The position numbers and the translations under genes were made by a program. Below, piece by piece: positions 52,116-61,303 of a stretch of 64,000 nucleotides of DNA (its first letter is position 1; every line of letters starts with the position of its first letter). The stretch covers positions 310,001 to 374,000 of the forward strand of contig NZ_CP061177.1 of NCBI RefSeq assembly GCF_017355405.1, read 5' to 3'. A model generated the notes under the pieces. It did no database searches. It worked only from the letters and a program-made list of their open reading frames with translations, and was not told where the DNA came from. The DNA comes from Roseomonas haemaphysalidis. GTDB lineage: Bacteria; Pseudomonadota; Alphaproteobacteria; Acetobacterales; Acetobacteraceae.

Positions 52116-54179
52116 ATGGACATGCCAACCCCAACCGTCGCCGCCGGCCGCCAGAATCAAGCGGGGATAGGCCTGGACCGGGCCTTGCTCGGCCGCGCCG
52201 TTCTGGAAGCGCTGCTGAAGCTCAACCCGGCCAAACTCATCCGCAACCCGGTCATCTTCGTGACCGAGGTCATCTCGATCCTGGTGACCATCCTGGCCGC
52301 GGCCGCCGCATTCCGGGGCGAGACCTGGGGCTTCCAGGCCGCCATCGCCGCATGGCTCTGGTTCACCGTACTGTTCGCGACCTTCGCCGAGGCGGTGGCC
52401 GAAGGCCGCGGCCGCGCCCGCGCCGAAAGCCTGCGGCGCGCCCGGACCGAGGCGCGGGCCAAGCTGCTGGTCCGCCCCGACGACCGCGCCCTGTGGCAGC
52501 CCCGCGCCGCGACGGAGCTCCGCGTCGGTGACCACGTCCTCGTGGAATCCGGCGACATCATGCCGTCCGACGGCGAGGTGGTGCAGGGCATTGCCTCGGT
52601 CAACGAAGCAGCCGTGACCGGCGAAAGCGCGCCGGTGATCCGCGAAAGCGGCGGCGACCGCTCGGCGGTGACCGGCGGCACCACCGTGGTCTCCGACTGG
52701 CTGGTGGTACGGATCACGGCCGCTCCCGGCTCCACCTTCCTGGATCGCATGATCGGGCTGGTCGAGGGTGCCTCACGGCAGAAGACGCCGAACGAGATCG
52801 CGCTCGACATCCTGCTGGCCGGCATGACGATCATCTTCCTGATCGCCGTCGTGACGCTGGTGGGGCTCGCCTCCTGGAATGGGCAGCCGCCATCCGTGCC
52901 GGTGCTGGCCGCGCTGCTGATCACGCTGATCCCGACCACCATCGGCGGCCTGCTGTCGGCCATCGGCATCGCGGGCATGGACCGGCTGGTGCGCTTCAAC
53001 GTGATGGCGACCTCCGGCCGCGCGGTGGAGGCGGCGGGCGACGTGGACGTGCTGCTGCTGGACAAGACCGGCACCATCACGCTGGGCAACCGCCAGGCCG
53101 CCGGCTTCTCCCCTGCGCCCGGTGTCGAGATCGGCACGCTCGCGCAGGCCGCGCTGCTGGCTTCCCTGGCAGACGAAACGCCGGAAGGCCGTTCCATCGT
53201 CGCCTTCGCGCGGGAGCGGCATAACCTCCCGCTGCCCAGCCTGCCGCCGGGCGCCGAGGTCGTGCCCTTCACGGCACAGACACGGATCTCCGGCATCGAC
53301 ACACCGGACGGCAGCTATCGCAAGGGCGCGGTCGATTCCCTGCTGCGCACGCTGAGCACCGAGGTGCCGAACGCCGTGCGTCAGGAAGCCGATCGTATCG
53401 GCCGCAGCGGCGGCACGCCGCTGGCGGTTGCGCAAAGCGGGCGGCTGCTGGGGCTCATCGAGCTCAAGGATATCGTCAAGCCCGGCATCCGCGAGCGCTT
53501 CGCCCAACTGCGCGCCATGGGCATCCGCACCGTGATGGTGACCGGCGACAACAAGCTGACCGCCGCTGCTATCGCCACGGAAGCCGGGGTGGACGACTTC
53601 ATTGGGGAAGCGACCCCGCAGGACAAGCTCGGCTACATCCGCGCCGCCCAGGCCGAGGGCCGGCTGGTCGCCATGGCGGGTGACGGCACCAACGATGCGC
53701 CCGCCCTGGCGCAGGCCGACGTGGGCGTGGCCATGCAGACCGGCACGCAGGCGGCGCGCGAGGCCGGCAACATGGTCGATTTGGACAGCGACCCCACCAA
53801 GCTGATCGAGGTGGTGGAGATCGGCAAGCAACTGCTGATCACCCGCGGCGCGCTGACCACCTTCTCCATCGCCAACGACGTGGCCAAGTACTTCGCCATC
53901 CTGCCCGCCATCTTTGTGACATCCTATCCGGAGTTGGGCGCGCTCAACGTGATGCGCCTGGCCAGCCCGGAAAGCGCCATCCTGTCGGCGGTGATCTTCA
54001 ACGCGTTGATCATCGTGGCGCTGGTGCCGCTGGCGCTGCGCGGCGTGGCCTACCGCCCGGAAGGCGCGGCGGCGCTGCTGCGACGCAACCTCCTGGTCTA
54101 TGGGCTGGGCGGCATCGTCGCACCCTTCATCGGCATCAAGCTCATCGATGTCATCCTCGTCCTGCTGGGGGTTGCCTGA
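52116..54179 (+). CDS. kdpB: KdpB, P-type ATPase subunit
   Basis: 687 aa. Phosphorylated Asp316 in [10 protein letters not shown], actuator loop TGES (168-171) whose Ser corresponds to the inhibitory phosphoserine of E. coli KdpB, nucleotide-binding KGAVDSLLR and hinge [21 protein letters not shown]. Hydrolyses ATP to drive K+ uptake with KdpA. It starts 12 nt after kdpA. Confidence 0.96.
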   Translation: MDMPTPTVAAGRQNQAGIGLDRALLGRAVLEALLKLNPAKLIRNPVIFVTEVISILVTILAAAAAFRGETWGFQAAIAAWLWFTVLFATFAEAVAEGRGRARAESLRRARTEARAKLLVRPDDRALWQPRAATELRVGDHVLVESGDIMPSDGEVVQGIASVNEAAVTGESAPVIRESGGDRSAVTGGTTVVSDWLVVRITAAPGSTFLDRMIGLVEGASRQKTPNEIALDILLAGMTIIFLIAVVTLVGLASWNGQPPSVPVLAALLITLIPTTIGGLLSAIGIAGMDRLVRFNVMATSGRAVEAAGDVDVLLLDKTGTITLGNRQAAGFSPAPGVEIGTLAQAALLASLADETPEGRSIVAFARERHNLPLPSLPPGAEVVPFTAQTRISGIDTPDGSYRKGAVDSLLRTLSTEVPNAVRQEADRIGRSGGTPLAVAQSGRLLGLIELKDIVKPGIRERFAQLRAMGIRTVMVTGDNKLTAAAIATEAGVDDFIGEATPQDKLGYIRAAQAEGRLVAMAGDGTNDAPALAQADVGVAMQTGTQAAREAGNMVDLDSDPTKLIEVVEIGKQLLITRGALTTFSIANDVAKYFAILPAIFVTSYPELGALNVMRLASPESAILSAVIFNALIIVALVPLALRGVAYRPEGAAALLRRNLLVYGLGGIVAPFIGIKLIDVILVLLGVA

Positions 54180-54182
54180 ACC

Positions 54183-54734
54183 ATGACCGGCCTGCTTCGT
54201 CCCGCCGCCACCACGGTGGTACTGTTCACCGCCCTGCTCGGCCTCGCTATGCCCGCCGCCATGACCGGTGTCGCCCAGGCCGTCTTTCCCACCGAGGCAG
54301 GCGGCAGCCTGATCGAGCGGGAAGGCCGGGTGGTCGGATCCGCGCTCATCGGCCAGGCCTTCGCGGAGCCGCGCTATTTCCAGCCGCGACCCTCGGCGGC
54401 CGGGGATGGCTACGACGCCAGCGCGGGTGCCGCGTCGCAGCAAGGCCCGACCAGCACCAAGCTGGTTGACGCCGTGCGCGAGCGTGTTGCCGCTGCGGGG
54501 GCCAAACCCGTACCCGCCGACGCGGTCACGGCATCCGGGTCCGGATTGGACCCGCACATCACGCCCGAGAATGCGGCACGGCAGGTGCAGCGCATTGCCG
54601 GCGCGCGTGGGATCCCTGCTGACCGTATCCAGACCCTGCTCCAACAGCACACCGAAGGTCGTGAGCTGGGCTTTCTGGGCGAGCCACGCGTCAACGTGTT
54701 GCAGCTGAACTTGGCGCTCGACGCACTGCGCTGA
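54183..54734 (+). CDS. kdpC: KdpC, accessory subunit of the potassium ATPase
   Basis: 183 aa with one N-terminal membrane helix (VVLFTALLGLAMPAAMTGVAQ) and a periplasmic domain with GSALIGQAFAEPRYFQPRPS, SGSGLDPHITPENAARQVQR and the closing VNVLQLNLALDAL. Starts 3 nt after kdpB. Stabilises the complex and supports ATP binding. Confidence 0.95.
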   Translation: MTGLLRPAATTVVLFTALLGLAMPAAMTGVAQAVFPTEAGGSLIEREGRVVGSALIGQAFAEPRYFQPRPSAAGDGYDASAGAASQQGPTSTKLVDAVRERVAAAGAKPVPADAVTASGSGLDPHITPENAARQVQRIAGARGIPADRIQTLLQQHTEGRELGFLGEPRVNVLQLNLALDALR

Positions 54735-54789
54735 ATCGCGGCGCAGCTGCACGACCGTTCCCCTTGTTGCCACCAATCTGGACGACACC

Positions 54790-55539
54790 ATGTACCGTAT
54801 CGCATCCGCGGCAGGCTTGGCCGTGGCCGCTGCCGTTCTCGCTCCCGCCGCCGCCTCGGCGCAGATGAGGGTCGAAGCCCTCAATCTGACCCTCACGGCG
54901 ACCCCTGCTGTCGCAACCGACTACCTGTTCCGCGGCATCAGCCAGACCCGCAACCGACCGGCCGTCCAAGGCACTTTTGAAGCACTGCATGATAGCGGCT
55001 TTTATGTCGGTGCCTTTGTCAGCAATGTTTCTTTCCTGGGCACCGATGCGCGACAGGAAGTGGACCTGCTTGCTGGATATCGGTTTGAGGCGATCGGTCT
55101 TTCGTGGGACATCGGCGCCATCTACTACAGCTATCCCGGATACCGCCGGGTGGCGGGTACGCAAGAGATCGATTTCATCGAAGGCGCCGTGAAGGCGAGC
55201 AAGATTGTTGGCCCGGTCACTCTGCTCGGTTCAGCCTTCGTTTCGCCAAACTATTTCGGGCGCTCCGGTACCGGCGTTTATGCCGAAGGTGGTGCCGATG
55301 TGGCACTCCCGCTGGGCCTCACCGCATCCGGCCGGTTCGGCTATCAGTGGATCGAGCGCGAGCCAAGGTTCGGCACGCCAGACTACGCGACGTGGTCCGC
55401 AAGCCTGTCGCGCGAAGTCTTCGCCGGAGCGACGCTCGCCGTCGGCTACTACGGCACCAATATCTCGCAGAACGAATGCTCGGGCGGTCAGAAGCTTTGC
55501 GATGACCGGGTGATGGTCACCCTGAGCCGTAAATTCTGA
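54790..55539 (+). CDS. TorF-family outer-membrane porin-like protein
   Basis: 249 aa with a signal peptide (AAGLAVAAAVLAPAAASAQ), then LTLTATPAVATDYLFRGISQTRNRPAVQGTFE, the hallmark of the TorF/Gcw_chp beta-barrel family, repeated amphipathic strands, and a C-terminal Phe (MVTLSRKF) as needed for barrel assembly. It follows kdpC by 55 nt on the same strand, so it may be expressed with Kdp as an outer-membrane path for ions. Substrate unknown. A strong hairpin follows. Confidence 0.82.
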   Translation: MYRIASAAGLAVAAAVLAPAAASAQMRVEALNLTLTATPAVATDYLFRGISQTRNRPAVQGTFEALHDSGFYVGAFVSNVSFLGTDARQEVDLLAGYRFEAIGLSWDIGAIYYSYPGYRRVAGTQEIDFIEGAVKASKIVGPVTLLGSAFVSPNYFGRSGTGVYAEGGADVALPLGLTASGRFGYQWIEREPRFGTPDYATWSASLSREVFAGATLAVGYYGTNISQNECSGGQKLCDDRVMVTLSRKF

Positions 55540-55549
55540 ACCCTCATCT

Positions 55550-55576
55550 TCTGCCGCGGCGACCCGCCGCGGCAGA
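55550..55576 (+). terminator. Perfect 11-bp hairpin after the TorF-like gene
   Basis: TCTGCCGCGGC (55550-55560) and GCCGCGGCAGA (55566-55576) flank GACCC, 11 nt after the stop. No T-run follows, but the stem is strong; it likely marks the end of the kdp operon. Confidence 0.65.
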
Positions 55577-55592
55577 GTTGGATCGTCAGAAT

Positions 55593-55871
55593 ATGGAAAT
55601 CCTCCTCGCCTTCGTCTTAGCGTCCACTCAGGTGATCAATCGATTTCTCCTGCGGATGGCCTGCATTATCCTGTTCTCGTTTGCTTATCATGGGTCTGAC
55701 AGAAGCCCTTGGAGGGTTGTTTCCGACTTATCTTTCGTGACCGCTTTCACATGCGTCGTGCTCGCCCTCCTGCTTCGAGAGCGCAAGTTCGGTGACAGGC
55801 TAACGAACTGGGACGAAGCCGCCGCTTATATCACGATCGGATTGATTGCGCGCGCCGCAGTATCGGCGTGA
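55593..55871 (+). CDS. Small membrane protein of unknown function
   Basis: 92 aa from ATG 55593 (a TTG at 55578 would add five residues and overlap the hairpin). Three hydrophobic stretches: residues 3-15, 22-32 (RMACIILFSFAY) and 46-62 (LSFVTAFTCVVLALLL). Base composition is distinctly lower in G+C than neighbouring genes, and codon use is atypical, which may reflect acquired DNA. No family recognised, and no clear ribosome site is seen. Confidence 0.45.
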   Translation: MEILLAFVLASTQVINRFLLRMACIILFSFAYHGSDRSPWRVVSDLSFVTAFTCVVLALLLRERKFGDRLTNWDEAAAYITIGLIARAAVSA

Positions 55872-55961
55872 CCTGGCGTAAACGTTCTTTATGATACGAG
55901 CCTCTAATTGCTATCGATTTTTTACGCGAAGTTCGAGCACAACACGGGCGTGGAGGTTCCC

Positions 55962-56507
55962 ATGCTCAGTTCTGCTCACGTGACCCAAGCCAGCAAGGCT
56001 GAAATCGTCGACGAACACAGTCCGACGGACAAAGCGATGACCTTGCTCAGCCGACCCGCACGCATTCACCATATCATCCGCCAATCGTCCGAGGACGATG
56101 GCGGGCTCCTTGATGAGGTTGCGGCTTCGACGGAGGATCGGGTTCTGGTGGTTGGTGGCACAACCGCCGATCTGCTGTGCGCATCCGTTCGCCGCGGGTG
56201 CCGGTCCGCAATCGGCGTCTCGAAGGCCCCCCTGCACCCGGAAGCTGCCGAGGTTGTGGTCGCACCGCGCGTAGCCTCGCTGGATCAGGCCACAGAGATT
56301 GCGTTCTGCGCCCGGAAGGCATTGTCGCACGGCACCCATGAAGGGCGGCTCGCCATGCGCCTGCTCGGGATCAAGACAGTCAGTTTGGCGGGCGGCCTGG
56401 TACGGCAGTTGAAGGCTCTCGGATACGCACGGGTCCACCTCCGGCGCACCCGTGGCGATACCATTGTCGTGACCGGGCGCCTGGCCACTCTTTCCCCTGC
56501 AGCTTGA
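55962..56507 (+). CDS. Protein of unknown function, possible Rossmann-like core
   Basis: 181 aa. GGAGG lies 6 nt before ATG 55962, a good start signal; the frame open upstream from 55908 lacks one. A segment DRVLVVGGTTADLLCASVRR resembles a nucleotide- or SAM-binding strand-loop-helix, and the end RRTRGDTIVVTGRL looks beta-rich, but no catalytic motif can be named. It is followed after 10 nt by a DapA homologue, so the two are probably co-transcribed. Confidence 0.6.
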   Translation: MLSSAHVTQASKAEIVDEHSPTDKAMTLLSRPARIHHIIRQSSEDDGGLLDEVAASTEDRVLVVGGTTADLLCASVRRGCRSAIGVSKAPLHPEAAEVVVAPRVASLDQATEIAFCARKALSHGTHEGRLAMRLLGIKTVSLAGGLVRQLKALGYARVHLRRTRGDTIVVTGRLATLSPAA

Positions 56508-56517
56508 GGTAATCACC

Positions 56518-57561
56518 GTGTCGATGCGTCGGCAGTTCATGACCTTTCGTGGTTCCATCCCGGCCCTGGTCACGCCGTTCCGCGCCGGTGACGGGGAGCT
56601 CGATGAGGTTGCCCTGGGTCGCTTGGCAGAACGCGCCGCGGACCGGGCGTCATCCGGCGTCGTGGTATGCGGCAGCACGGGCGAAGCAGCCGCGATGACA
56701 CTCGATGAGCAGGGGCGGGCGATCCATGCGGTCAAGGAAGCCGTTGGCAATCGCATCCCGGTCATCGCGGGCATCACCGCCCCCTGCACGCAGGCGGCTG
56801 TCGCAATGGCGGCAGCGGCTGAGAGGGTCGGTGCGTCCGCGTTGCTGTGCGCGGCCCCGCCCTATGTGAAGCCGTCGCAGGCAGGCATGCATGCTCACCT
56901 TCGCGCTGTCAGCAGCGCATCGGGGTTGCCGATCATCCTTTACGACGTACCCTCACGCGTTGGGGTGCGGTTCGATGACGAGGTGATCGCAAAGCTCCAC
57001 AACGACGGGATCATTGTTGCGATCAAGGATGCCACGGCGGATCTGGCAAGGCCTGCCAGGCTTCGTCGCCTTTGCGGTGCGGATTTGCAACAGCTCTCGG
57101 GCGATGACGCAACCGCGCTTGCTCACCTTGCGATGGGTGGCAGTGGTTGCATCTCGGTGACGGCCAATCTGGTGCCGGCGCTATGCGCCGCCGTGCACGA
57201 GGCATGGCTGGAGAACGACCGCGAGCGCGCAGCGGAACTACAGGACTGGCTGTCACCCCTGCATCATGCCCTTTTCACCGAAACAAACCCTGTCCCCGTC
57301 AAGGGTGCCATGGGCTTGCTCGGGCTGTGCGATTGGACACCACGGCTCCCTCTTCTGCGCGTGAGTGACGAGGGGCTGGCGCAACTCGACGTTCTCCTCC
57401 GCGAACTGATGCTCATGGAAAATTCGCTCGCGCGGTCGCTAGTGCATCAGGCACATCAAGCAATGCCGGACGCCAATGGACGTTCGATGGCGGGGCGGCA
57501 CGGGATCAGCATGGTGAAGATGCCTCGGAGTGCCGCGATGGATGACATCTATTTTCGGTAA
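56518..57561 (+). CDS. dapA: DapA-family aldolase (4-hydroxy-tetrahydrodipicolinate synthase-like)
   Basis: 347 aa TIM-barrel aldolase. Schiff-base Lys is in IVAIKDATADL, the Tyr-Arg pair in YDVPSRVG, the second Tyr region in APPYVKPSQAG and the pyruvate loop in CGSTGEAAA (Ser in place of the usual first Thr). Condenses pyruvate with an aldehyde; in true DapA this is aspartate semialdehyde for lysine and peptidoglycan. It carries about 50 extra C-terminal residues compared with the usual 292, ending AAMDDIYFR. GTG 56518 has GAGG 8 nt upstream; ATG 56539 is an alternative. Position away from lysine genes suggests a second copy. Confidence 0.8.
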   Translation: MSMRRQFMTFRGSIPALVTPFRAGDGELDEVALGRLAERAADRASSGVVVCGSTGEAAAMTLDEQGRAIHAVKEAVGNRIPVIAGITAPCTQAAVAMAAAAERVGASALLCAAPPYVKPSQAGMHAHLRAVSSASGLPIILYDVPSRVGVRFDDEVIAKLHNDGIIVAIKDATADLARPARLRRLCGADLQQLSGDDATALAHLAMGGSGCISVTANLVPALCAAVHEAWLENDRERAAELQDWLSPLHHALFTETNPVPVKGAMGLLGLCDWTPRLPLLRVSDEGLAQLDVLLRELMLMENSLARSLVHQAHQAMPDANGRSMAGRHGISMVKMPRSAAMDDIYFR

Positions 57562-57750
57562 TCCGGCGGTGCGGTGCAATCGGGCGCCCGGTCCGCACCT
57601 CGGTCGATAAGAAGCCGGCTCCGGCCGCCACAGCCCATCCGTCCAGCTCCTGCTCTGCCAGGGCGAAGGCAGGCCGTCCCATATGGAGCCGACCTATCTC
57701 AAGGCGTCGCCATGCGCCGTGCCTTGCAGGAGCGAGGACGGTCTGGCAAC

Positions 57751-57780
57751 ATCGCTATATCCATTGGGATACAGCGTAAT
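57751..57780 (+). promoter_or_regulatory. ModE-type molybdate-responsive box
   Basis: ATCGCTATATCC-ATTG-GGATACAGCGTAAT: CGCTATATCC (57753-57762) and GGATACAGCG (57767-57776) match as an inverted repeat with one G-T position. The known ModE site begins ATCGCTATATA and has a mirrored second half TATATAACGAT at short spacing; the first ten bases here are identical. A ModE gene lies 3.5 kb away. It lies just upstream of the DUF2325 gene. Confidence 0.6.
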
Positions 57781-57827
57781 ATGGGACAGGGCTGCTGCGA
57801 ACCAAAGCCGTCGATCGCAGGGAGCTG

Positions 57828-57850
57828 GGCCGTGGGTCCATCCCACGGCC
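57828..57850 (+). promoter_or_regulatory. 9-bp hairpin enclosing the probable start codon of the DUF2325 gene
   Basis: GGCCGTGGG (57828-57836) and CCCACGGCC (57842-57850) are exact complements around TCCAT. The GTG at 57832 is inside the 5' arm. If that GTG is the start, the hairpin should slow translation initiation. Confidence 0.5.
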
Positions 57851-59043
57851 GTCTCGCTGCGTCAGGGCCGCTGCCCATCCGCCCGCAGGATGCCTACGCT
57901 TTCGCGCACCGGCGCCGGAAGCTGTGGGAGCTGTCCGGAGTCTTCCACTGCTCGATCATCGGCACCTGCCTGTCCACCGGTGAGCTGCGCAAGCTCCTGA
58001 TCAAGCTGCACCCGCCCCATGCCCGGGAAAGCGATCACACCCTGCATGGCGTTGCGGTTGGTTTGTCCGAGCGGCACGACGCTGCTGGCAAAGTTCTGCA
58101 AAAGGCACTCGACGCCCGCCATACGGCCGCCATCAACCGCTGCGCCCGCGCCCGGACAACGGAGGCCGTACGGGAGTTCTGGGCAGAAGCCCGCGCCGCC
58201 GGGGATATCCCTGGTCCCTATTGGGCCGTGATGACCCATTCGGACGCCTCGCCCGAACTGCAGCGGGAGGTGTTCGGGGAGGTGCACATGCTGTCCCACC
58301 TCGTCGGGGCCGCGAACCGGGCCGACATCCGCCGCCTGGCGCAACTGGAAGCCGAGAACGTGGCCCTCGCAACACAGGTCGCCCGGCAGCAGGCCCGCCT
58401 CCAGGATCTGGCGGCGGAGCGTGACGTCGTTATTCAAGAGCTGCACCAACGTCCGCAGAAGCCGGACAGGCGCAGCGTGGCGCAGCGTAGCGACGCGGAG
58501 GTCCAGGGGGAACTGGAACACGCACGTCGCCGCCTGGACAGCGAGGTGGGGCACCGGCTCACCCTGGAACGGCGGCTGGAGGAGATGCGGGCCTGCCTCG
58601 ACGCGGAGCAGCGGGCCGGTGCCGAGGCCATGGCACAGGTGGAAACGCTCCGGGCGGAGATCGTGGCGCTGGAGGAGGCCCTCGCGCCCGGGGAAGCAGG
58701 CGATGCTCGGATCAGACTCGATCTGCGCGGCATGACGCTGCTCTATGTCGGTGGGCGGCCAAACCAGTCCGCTCGGTTGCGGCGCATTGCGGAGGACGCG
58801 GGCGCCGTCCTGCTGCTGCACGACGGCGGTGTCGAAGATGCCGAGGCTCAACTCGCCGGTTTCGCCAGCCGGGCCGATGTCGCGCTGTTTCCCGTGGATT
58901 GCGTGAGCCACGACGCGGCCCTGGCCGTGAAGCGTCACTGCCGCCGCCTCGGCAAGCCGTTCATCCCGCTGCGCGGGACGGGGGGCGCCGCCTTTCTCGC
59001 CGCGCTGCATGGCCTCGCGGCCGCGCCGGAGAATACCTCGTGA
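57832..59043 (+). CDS. DUF2325-domain coiled-coil protein, probable Mo-linked
   Basis: 403 aa from GTG 57832, chosen because AGGGAG lies 7 nt upstream; ATG 57781 is an alternative but has no ribosome site and abuts the ModE-like box. N-terminal part RRKLWELSGVFHCSIIGTCL has a Cys pair; the middle (about residues 155-280) is coiled coil; the C-terminal DUF2325 domain (about 300-400) reads MTLLYVGGRPNQSARLRRIA, LLLHDGGVEDAEAQL, FPVDCVSHDAALAVKRHCRR. Function of DUF2325 is not known. Neighbouring molybdoenzyme, ModE and the upstream box suggest a role tied to molybdenum. Confidence 0.75.
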   Translation: MGPSHGRLAASGPLPIRPQDAYAFAHRRRKLWELSGVFHCSIIGTCLSTGELRKLLIKLHPPHARESDHTLHGVAVGLSERHDAAGKVLQKALDARHTAAINRCARARTTEAVREFWAEARAAGDIPGPYWAVMTHSDASPELQREVFGEVHMLSHLVGAANRADIRRLAQLEAENVALATQVARQQARLQDLAAERDVVIQELHQRPQKPDRRSVAQRSDAEVQGELEHARRRLDSEVGHRLTLERRLEEMRACLDAEQRAGAEAMAQVETLRAEIVALEEALAPGEAGDARIRLDLRGMTLLYVGGRPNQSARLRRIAEDAGAVLLLHDGGVEDAEAQLAGFASRADVALFPVDCVSHDAALAVKRHCRRLGKPFIPLRGTGGAAFLAALHGLAAAPENTS

Positions 59044-59211
59044 CGCTCGCTCCGCCCTGGCCTGGTGCGGGCAACCGTCCCACCCCCGGCCGGCCCGTCG
59101 AAGCAGCCGCTCGTCGTGCGGAAAGGGCTTTTTTGCTGGCAGAGGCAGGGTGTTGACGGCACGCTGGCGGTCTGCCTGCTTGACCCGCCCCGAAGACACC
59201 GAAGGACGCCG

Positions 59212-61287
59212 ATGCCCGAGACCCGCGCCTCCGTCTGCCCGCATGACTGCCCCAGCACCTGCGCCCTGGACGTGGAGGTGCTGGACCAGCGCACCATCGG
59301 CACGGTGCGTGGTGCCGACAATCCCTACACGGCGGGCGTGATCTGCAACAAGGTCATGCGCTACGCGGAGCGGGTGCATCATCCCGACCGCGTGCTCTAC
59401 CCCATGCTGCGGGACGGCCCGAAGGGCAGCGGCATGTTCCGCCGTATCACCTGGGATGAGGCCCTGGATCGCATCGTGGCCGCCGTCACGGAGGTCACCG
59501 CCCGGCATGGCAGCGAGGCGGTCTGGCCTTATTCCTCCGCGGGCACGATGGGTTTGGTCAACCGCGACGGCATCTTCCGCCTGCGCCATGCCATGCGCTG
59601 GTCCGGCCGCAAGGGCACCATCTGCTCCACCATCGCCGCCGCGGGCTGGACGGCGGGCTGCGGGCGCGTGACGGGCGTGGACCCGCGCGAGATGGCGGTG
59701 GCAGACCTCAACGTGCTGTGGGGCACCAACCCTGTCTCCACCCAGGTGAACGTGATGAGTCACGTGACCCGCGCCCGCAAGGAGCGGGGGGCCAAGCTGG
59801 TGGTGATCGACCCCTACCGCACCGGCAGCGCCGCTGCGGCCGACATGCACCTCGCGCTGCGTCCCGGCACCGATGCCGCCTTGGCCTGCGCGGTGATGCA
59901 CTGCGCCTTCCGCGACGACCACGCCGACCGCGATTACATGGCGCGCTTTGCCGATGATCCGGCGGCGCTGGAAGCCCATCTGGCGACGCGCGGGCCGGAC
60001 TGGGCGGCGCCGATCACCGGGCTGGCGGTGGAGGAGATCGAGGCCTTCGCCGCGCTCTACAACGCCACCCCCCGCGCCTACATTCGCGCGGGCTTCGGTT
60101 TCACGCGCGGCCGCAACGGCGCCGCCTCCATGCACGCGCTCACCTGCCTGCCCACCGTGACGGGCAAGTGGAAGCACGAGGGCGGCGGGGCGCTGTGGAA
60201 CAACCACGGCATCTACGGCTGGGACAAGTCGCTGATCGAGGGCACCGCCTGGCGCGATCCCGCGGTGCGCGAGCTGGACATGAGCCGCATTGCCAGCATC
60301 CTGACTAACGATACCGGGGCGCTGCTGGGCGGCCAGCCTGTGCGGGTGCTGCTGGTGCAAAGCGGCAACCCCGCCTCCGTGTGCCCCGACAGCAACCGCG
60401 TTCGCGAGGGCTTGCTGCGCGAAGACCTCTTCACCGTGGTCCATGAGCAGTTCATGACGGAGACAGCGTGCTACGCGGACATCCTGCTGCCTGCCACCAT
60501 GTTTCTGGAGCACGACGACATCTATCAGGCCGGCGGCCACAGCCACGTGCAGATCGGCCGTCAGGTGATCGAGCCGCCCGGCGAGGCGCGCTCCAACCAC
60601 GACCTCGTCTGCGCTCTGGCGCAGCGTCTCGGCCTTGATGATCCGACCTTCCGGATGTCGGGGCTGGAACTGGCCGATGCGACGCTGCGTGCTTCCGGCT
60701 ATCCCGGCGCCGAGGAGATGACCGAACGCCGCTGGCTGGACGTGCAGCCACCCTTTGCGCGCGCGCACTTCCTGGACGGCTTCGGCCATCCCGACGGCCG
60801 CTTCCGCTTTCGCGCCGACTGGCGGGCACTGGGCGACGCGGAGGGCAAGCTCCCCCCCTTGCCGGACTGGGTGCCGCTGGTGGACCTGGCGACCGAGGAA
60901 CGGCCAATGCGGCTGGTCGCGGCCCCCGCGCGGCAGTTCCTGAACTCGACCTTCACGGAAACGCCGAACGCCCGCAAGCGCGAGGGGCGTCCTCAGGCCC
61001 TGATCGCGCCGGAGGACGGTGCCCGGCACGGCATCACCGACGGCGCGCTGATGCGCCTCGGCAATGCGCGGGGCGAAGTGGTGCTGCACGCCCGCCACGT
61101 CCCCGGGCAGACATCAGGCACCGTGGTGGTGGAAAGCATCTGGCCCGCCGCCGCCTTCGGGGGAGCGGGACACGGCATCAACGTGCTGACGAGCGACGAA
61201 CCTGCCCTTCCGTCCGGCGGCGCGGTGTTCCACGACACGGCGGTCTGGATGCGGGCGGAGGAGGTCGTCGCTTTCGCAGCCGAGTGA
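59212..61287 (+). CDS. Molybdopterin (bis-MGD) oxidoreductase, DMSO reductase family
   Basis: 691 aa. An N-terminal 4Fe-4S motif is Cys9-x3-Cys13-x3-Cys17-x27-Cys45 (SVCPHDCPSTCALD, VICNKVMRY), followed by the molybdopterin domain (RRITWDEALDRIV, LNVLWGTNPVSTQ, VIDPYRTGSAAAADMHL, LRPGTDAALA) and a C-terminal dinucleotide-binding domain (FNSTF-like LNSTFTETPNARKREG, HGITDGALMRLGN, HVPGQTSGTVV). No Tat signal, so cytoplasmic. AAGGA precedes ATG 59212. Substrate not predictable. It is followed by a ModE gene on the opposite strand. Confidence 0.88.
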   Translation: MPETRASVCPHDCPSTCALDVEVLDQRTIGTVRGADNPYTAGVICNKVMRYAERVHHPDRVLYPMLRDGPKGSGMFRRITWDEALDRIVAAVTEVTARHGSEAVWPYSSAGTMGLVNRDGIFRLRHAMRWSGRKGTICSTIAAAGWTAGCGRVTGVDPREMAVADLNVLWGTNPVSTQVNVMSHVTRARKERGAKLVVIDPYRTGSAAAADMHLALRPGTDAALACAVMHCAFRDDHADRDYMARFADDPAALEAHLATRGPDWAAPITGLAVEEIEAFAALYNATPRAYIRAGFGFTRGRNGAASMHALTCLPTVTGKWKHEGGGALWNNHGIYGWDKSLIEGTAWRDPAVRELDMSRIASILTNDTGALLGGQPVRVLLVQSGNPASVCPDSNRVREGLLREDLFTVVHEQFMTETACYADILLPATMFLEHDDIYQAGGHSHVQIGRQVIEPPGEARSNHDLVCALAQRLGLDDPTFRMSGLELADATLRASGYPGAEEMTERRWLDVQPPFARAHFLDGFGHPDGRFRFRADWRALGDAEGKLPPLPDWVPLVDLATEERPMRLVAAPARQFLNSTFTETPNARKREGRPQALIAPEDGARHGITDGALMRLGNARGEVVLHARHVPGQTSGTVVVESIWPAAAFGGAGHGINVLTSDEPALPSGGAVFHDTAVWMRAEEVVAFAAE

Positions 61288-61303
61288 GGTTTGGCGGGCC
61301 GGA

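Noticed and set aside
57862..61098. A 1078-codon open frame on the minus strand opposite the DUF2325 and molybdoenzyme genes
   Set aside because: Its product is rich in Arg, His, Gly and Ala with no family motifs, as expected for the antisense of a very GC-rich gene; the plus-strand proteins have clear domains.
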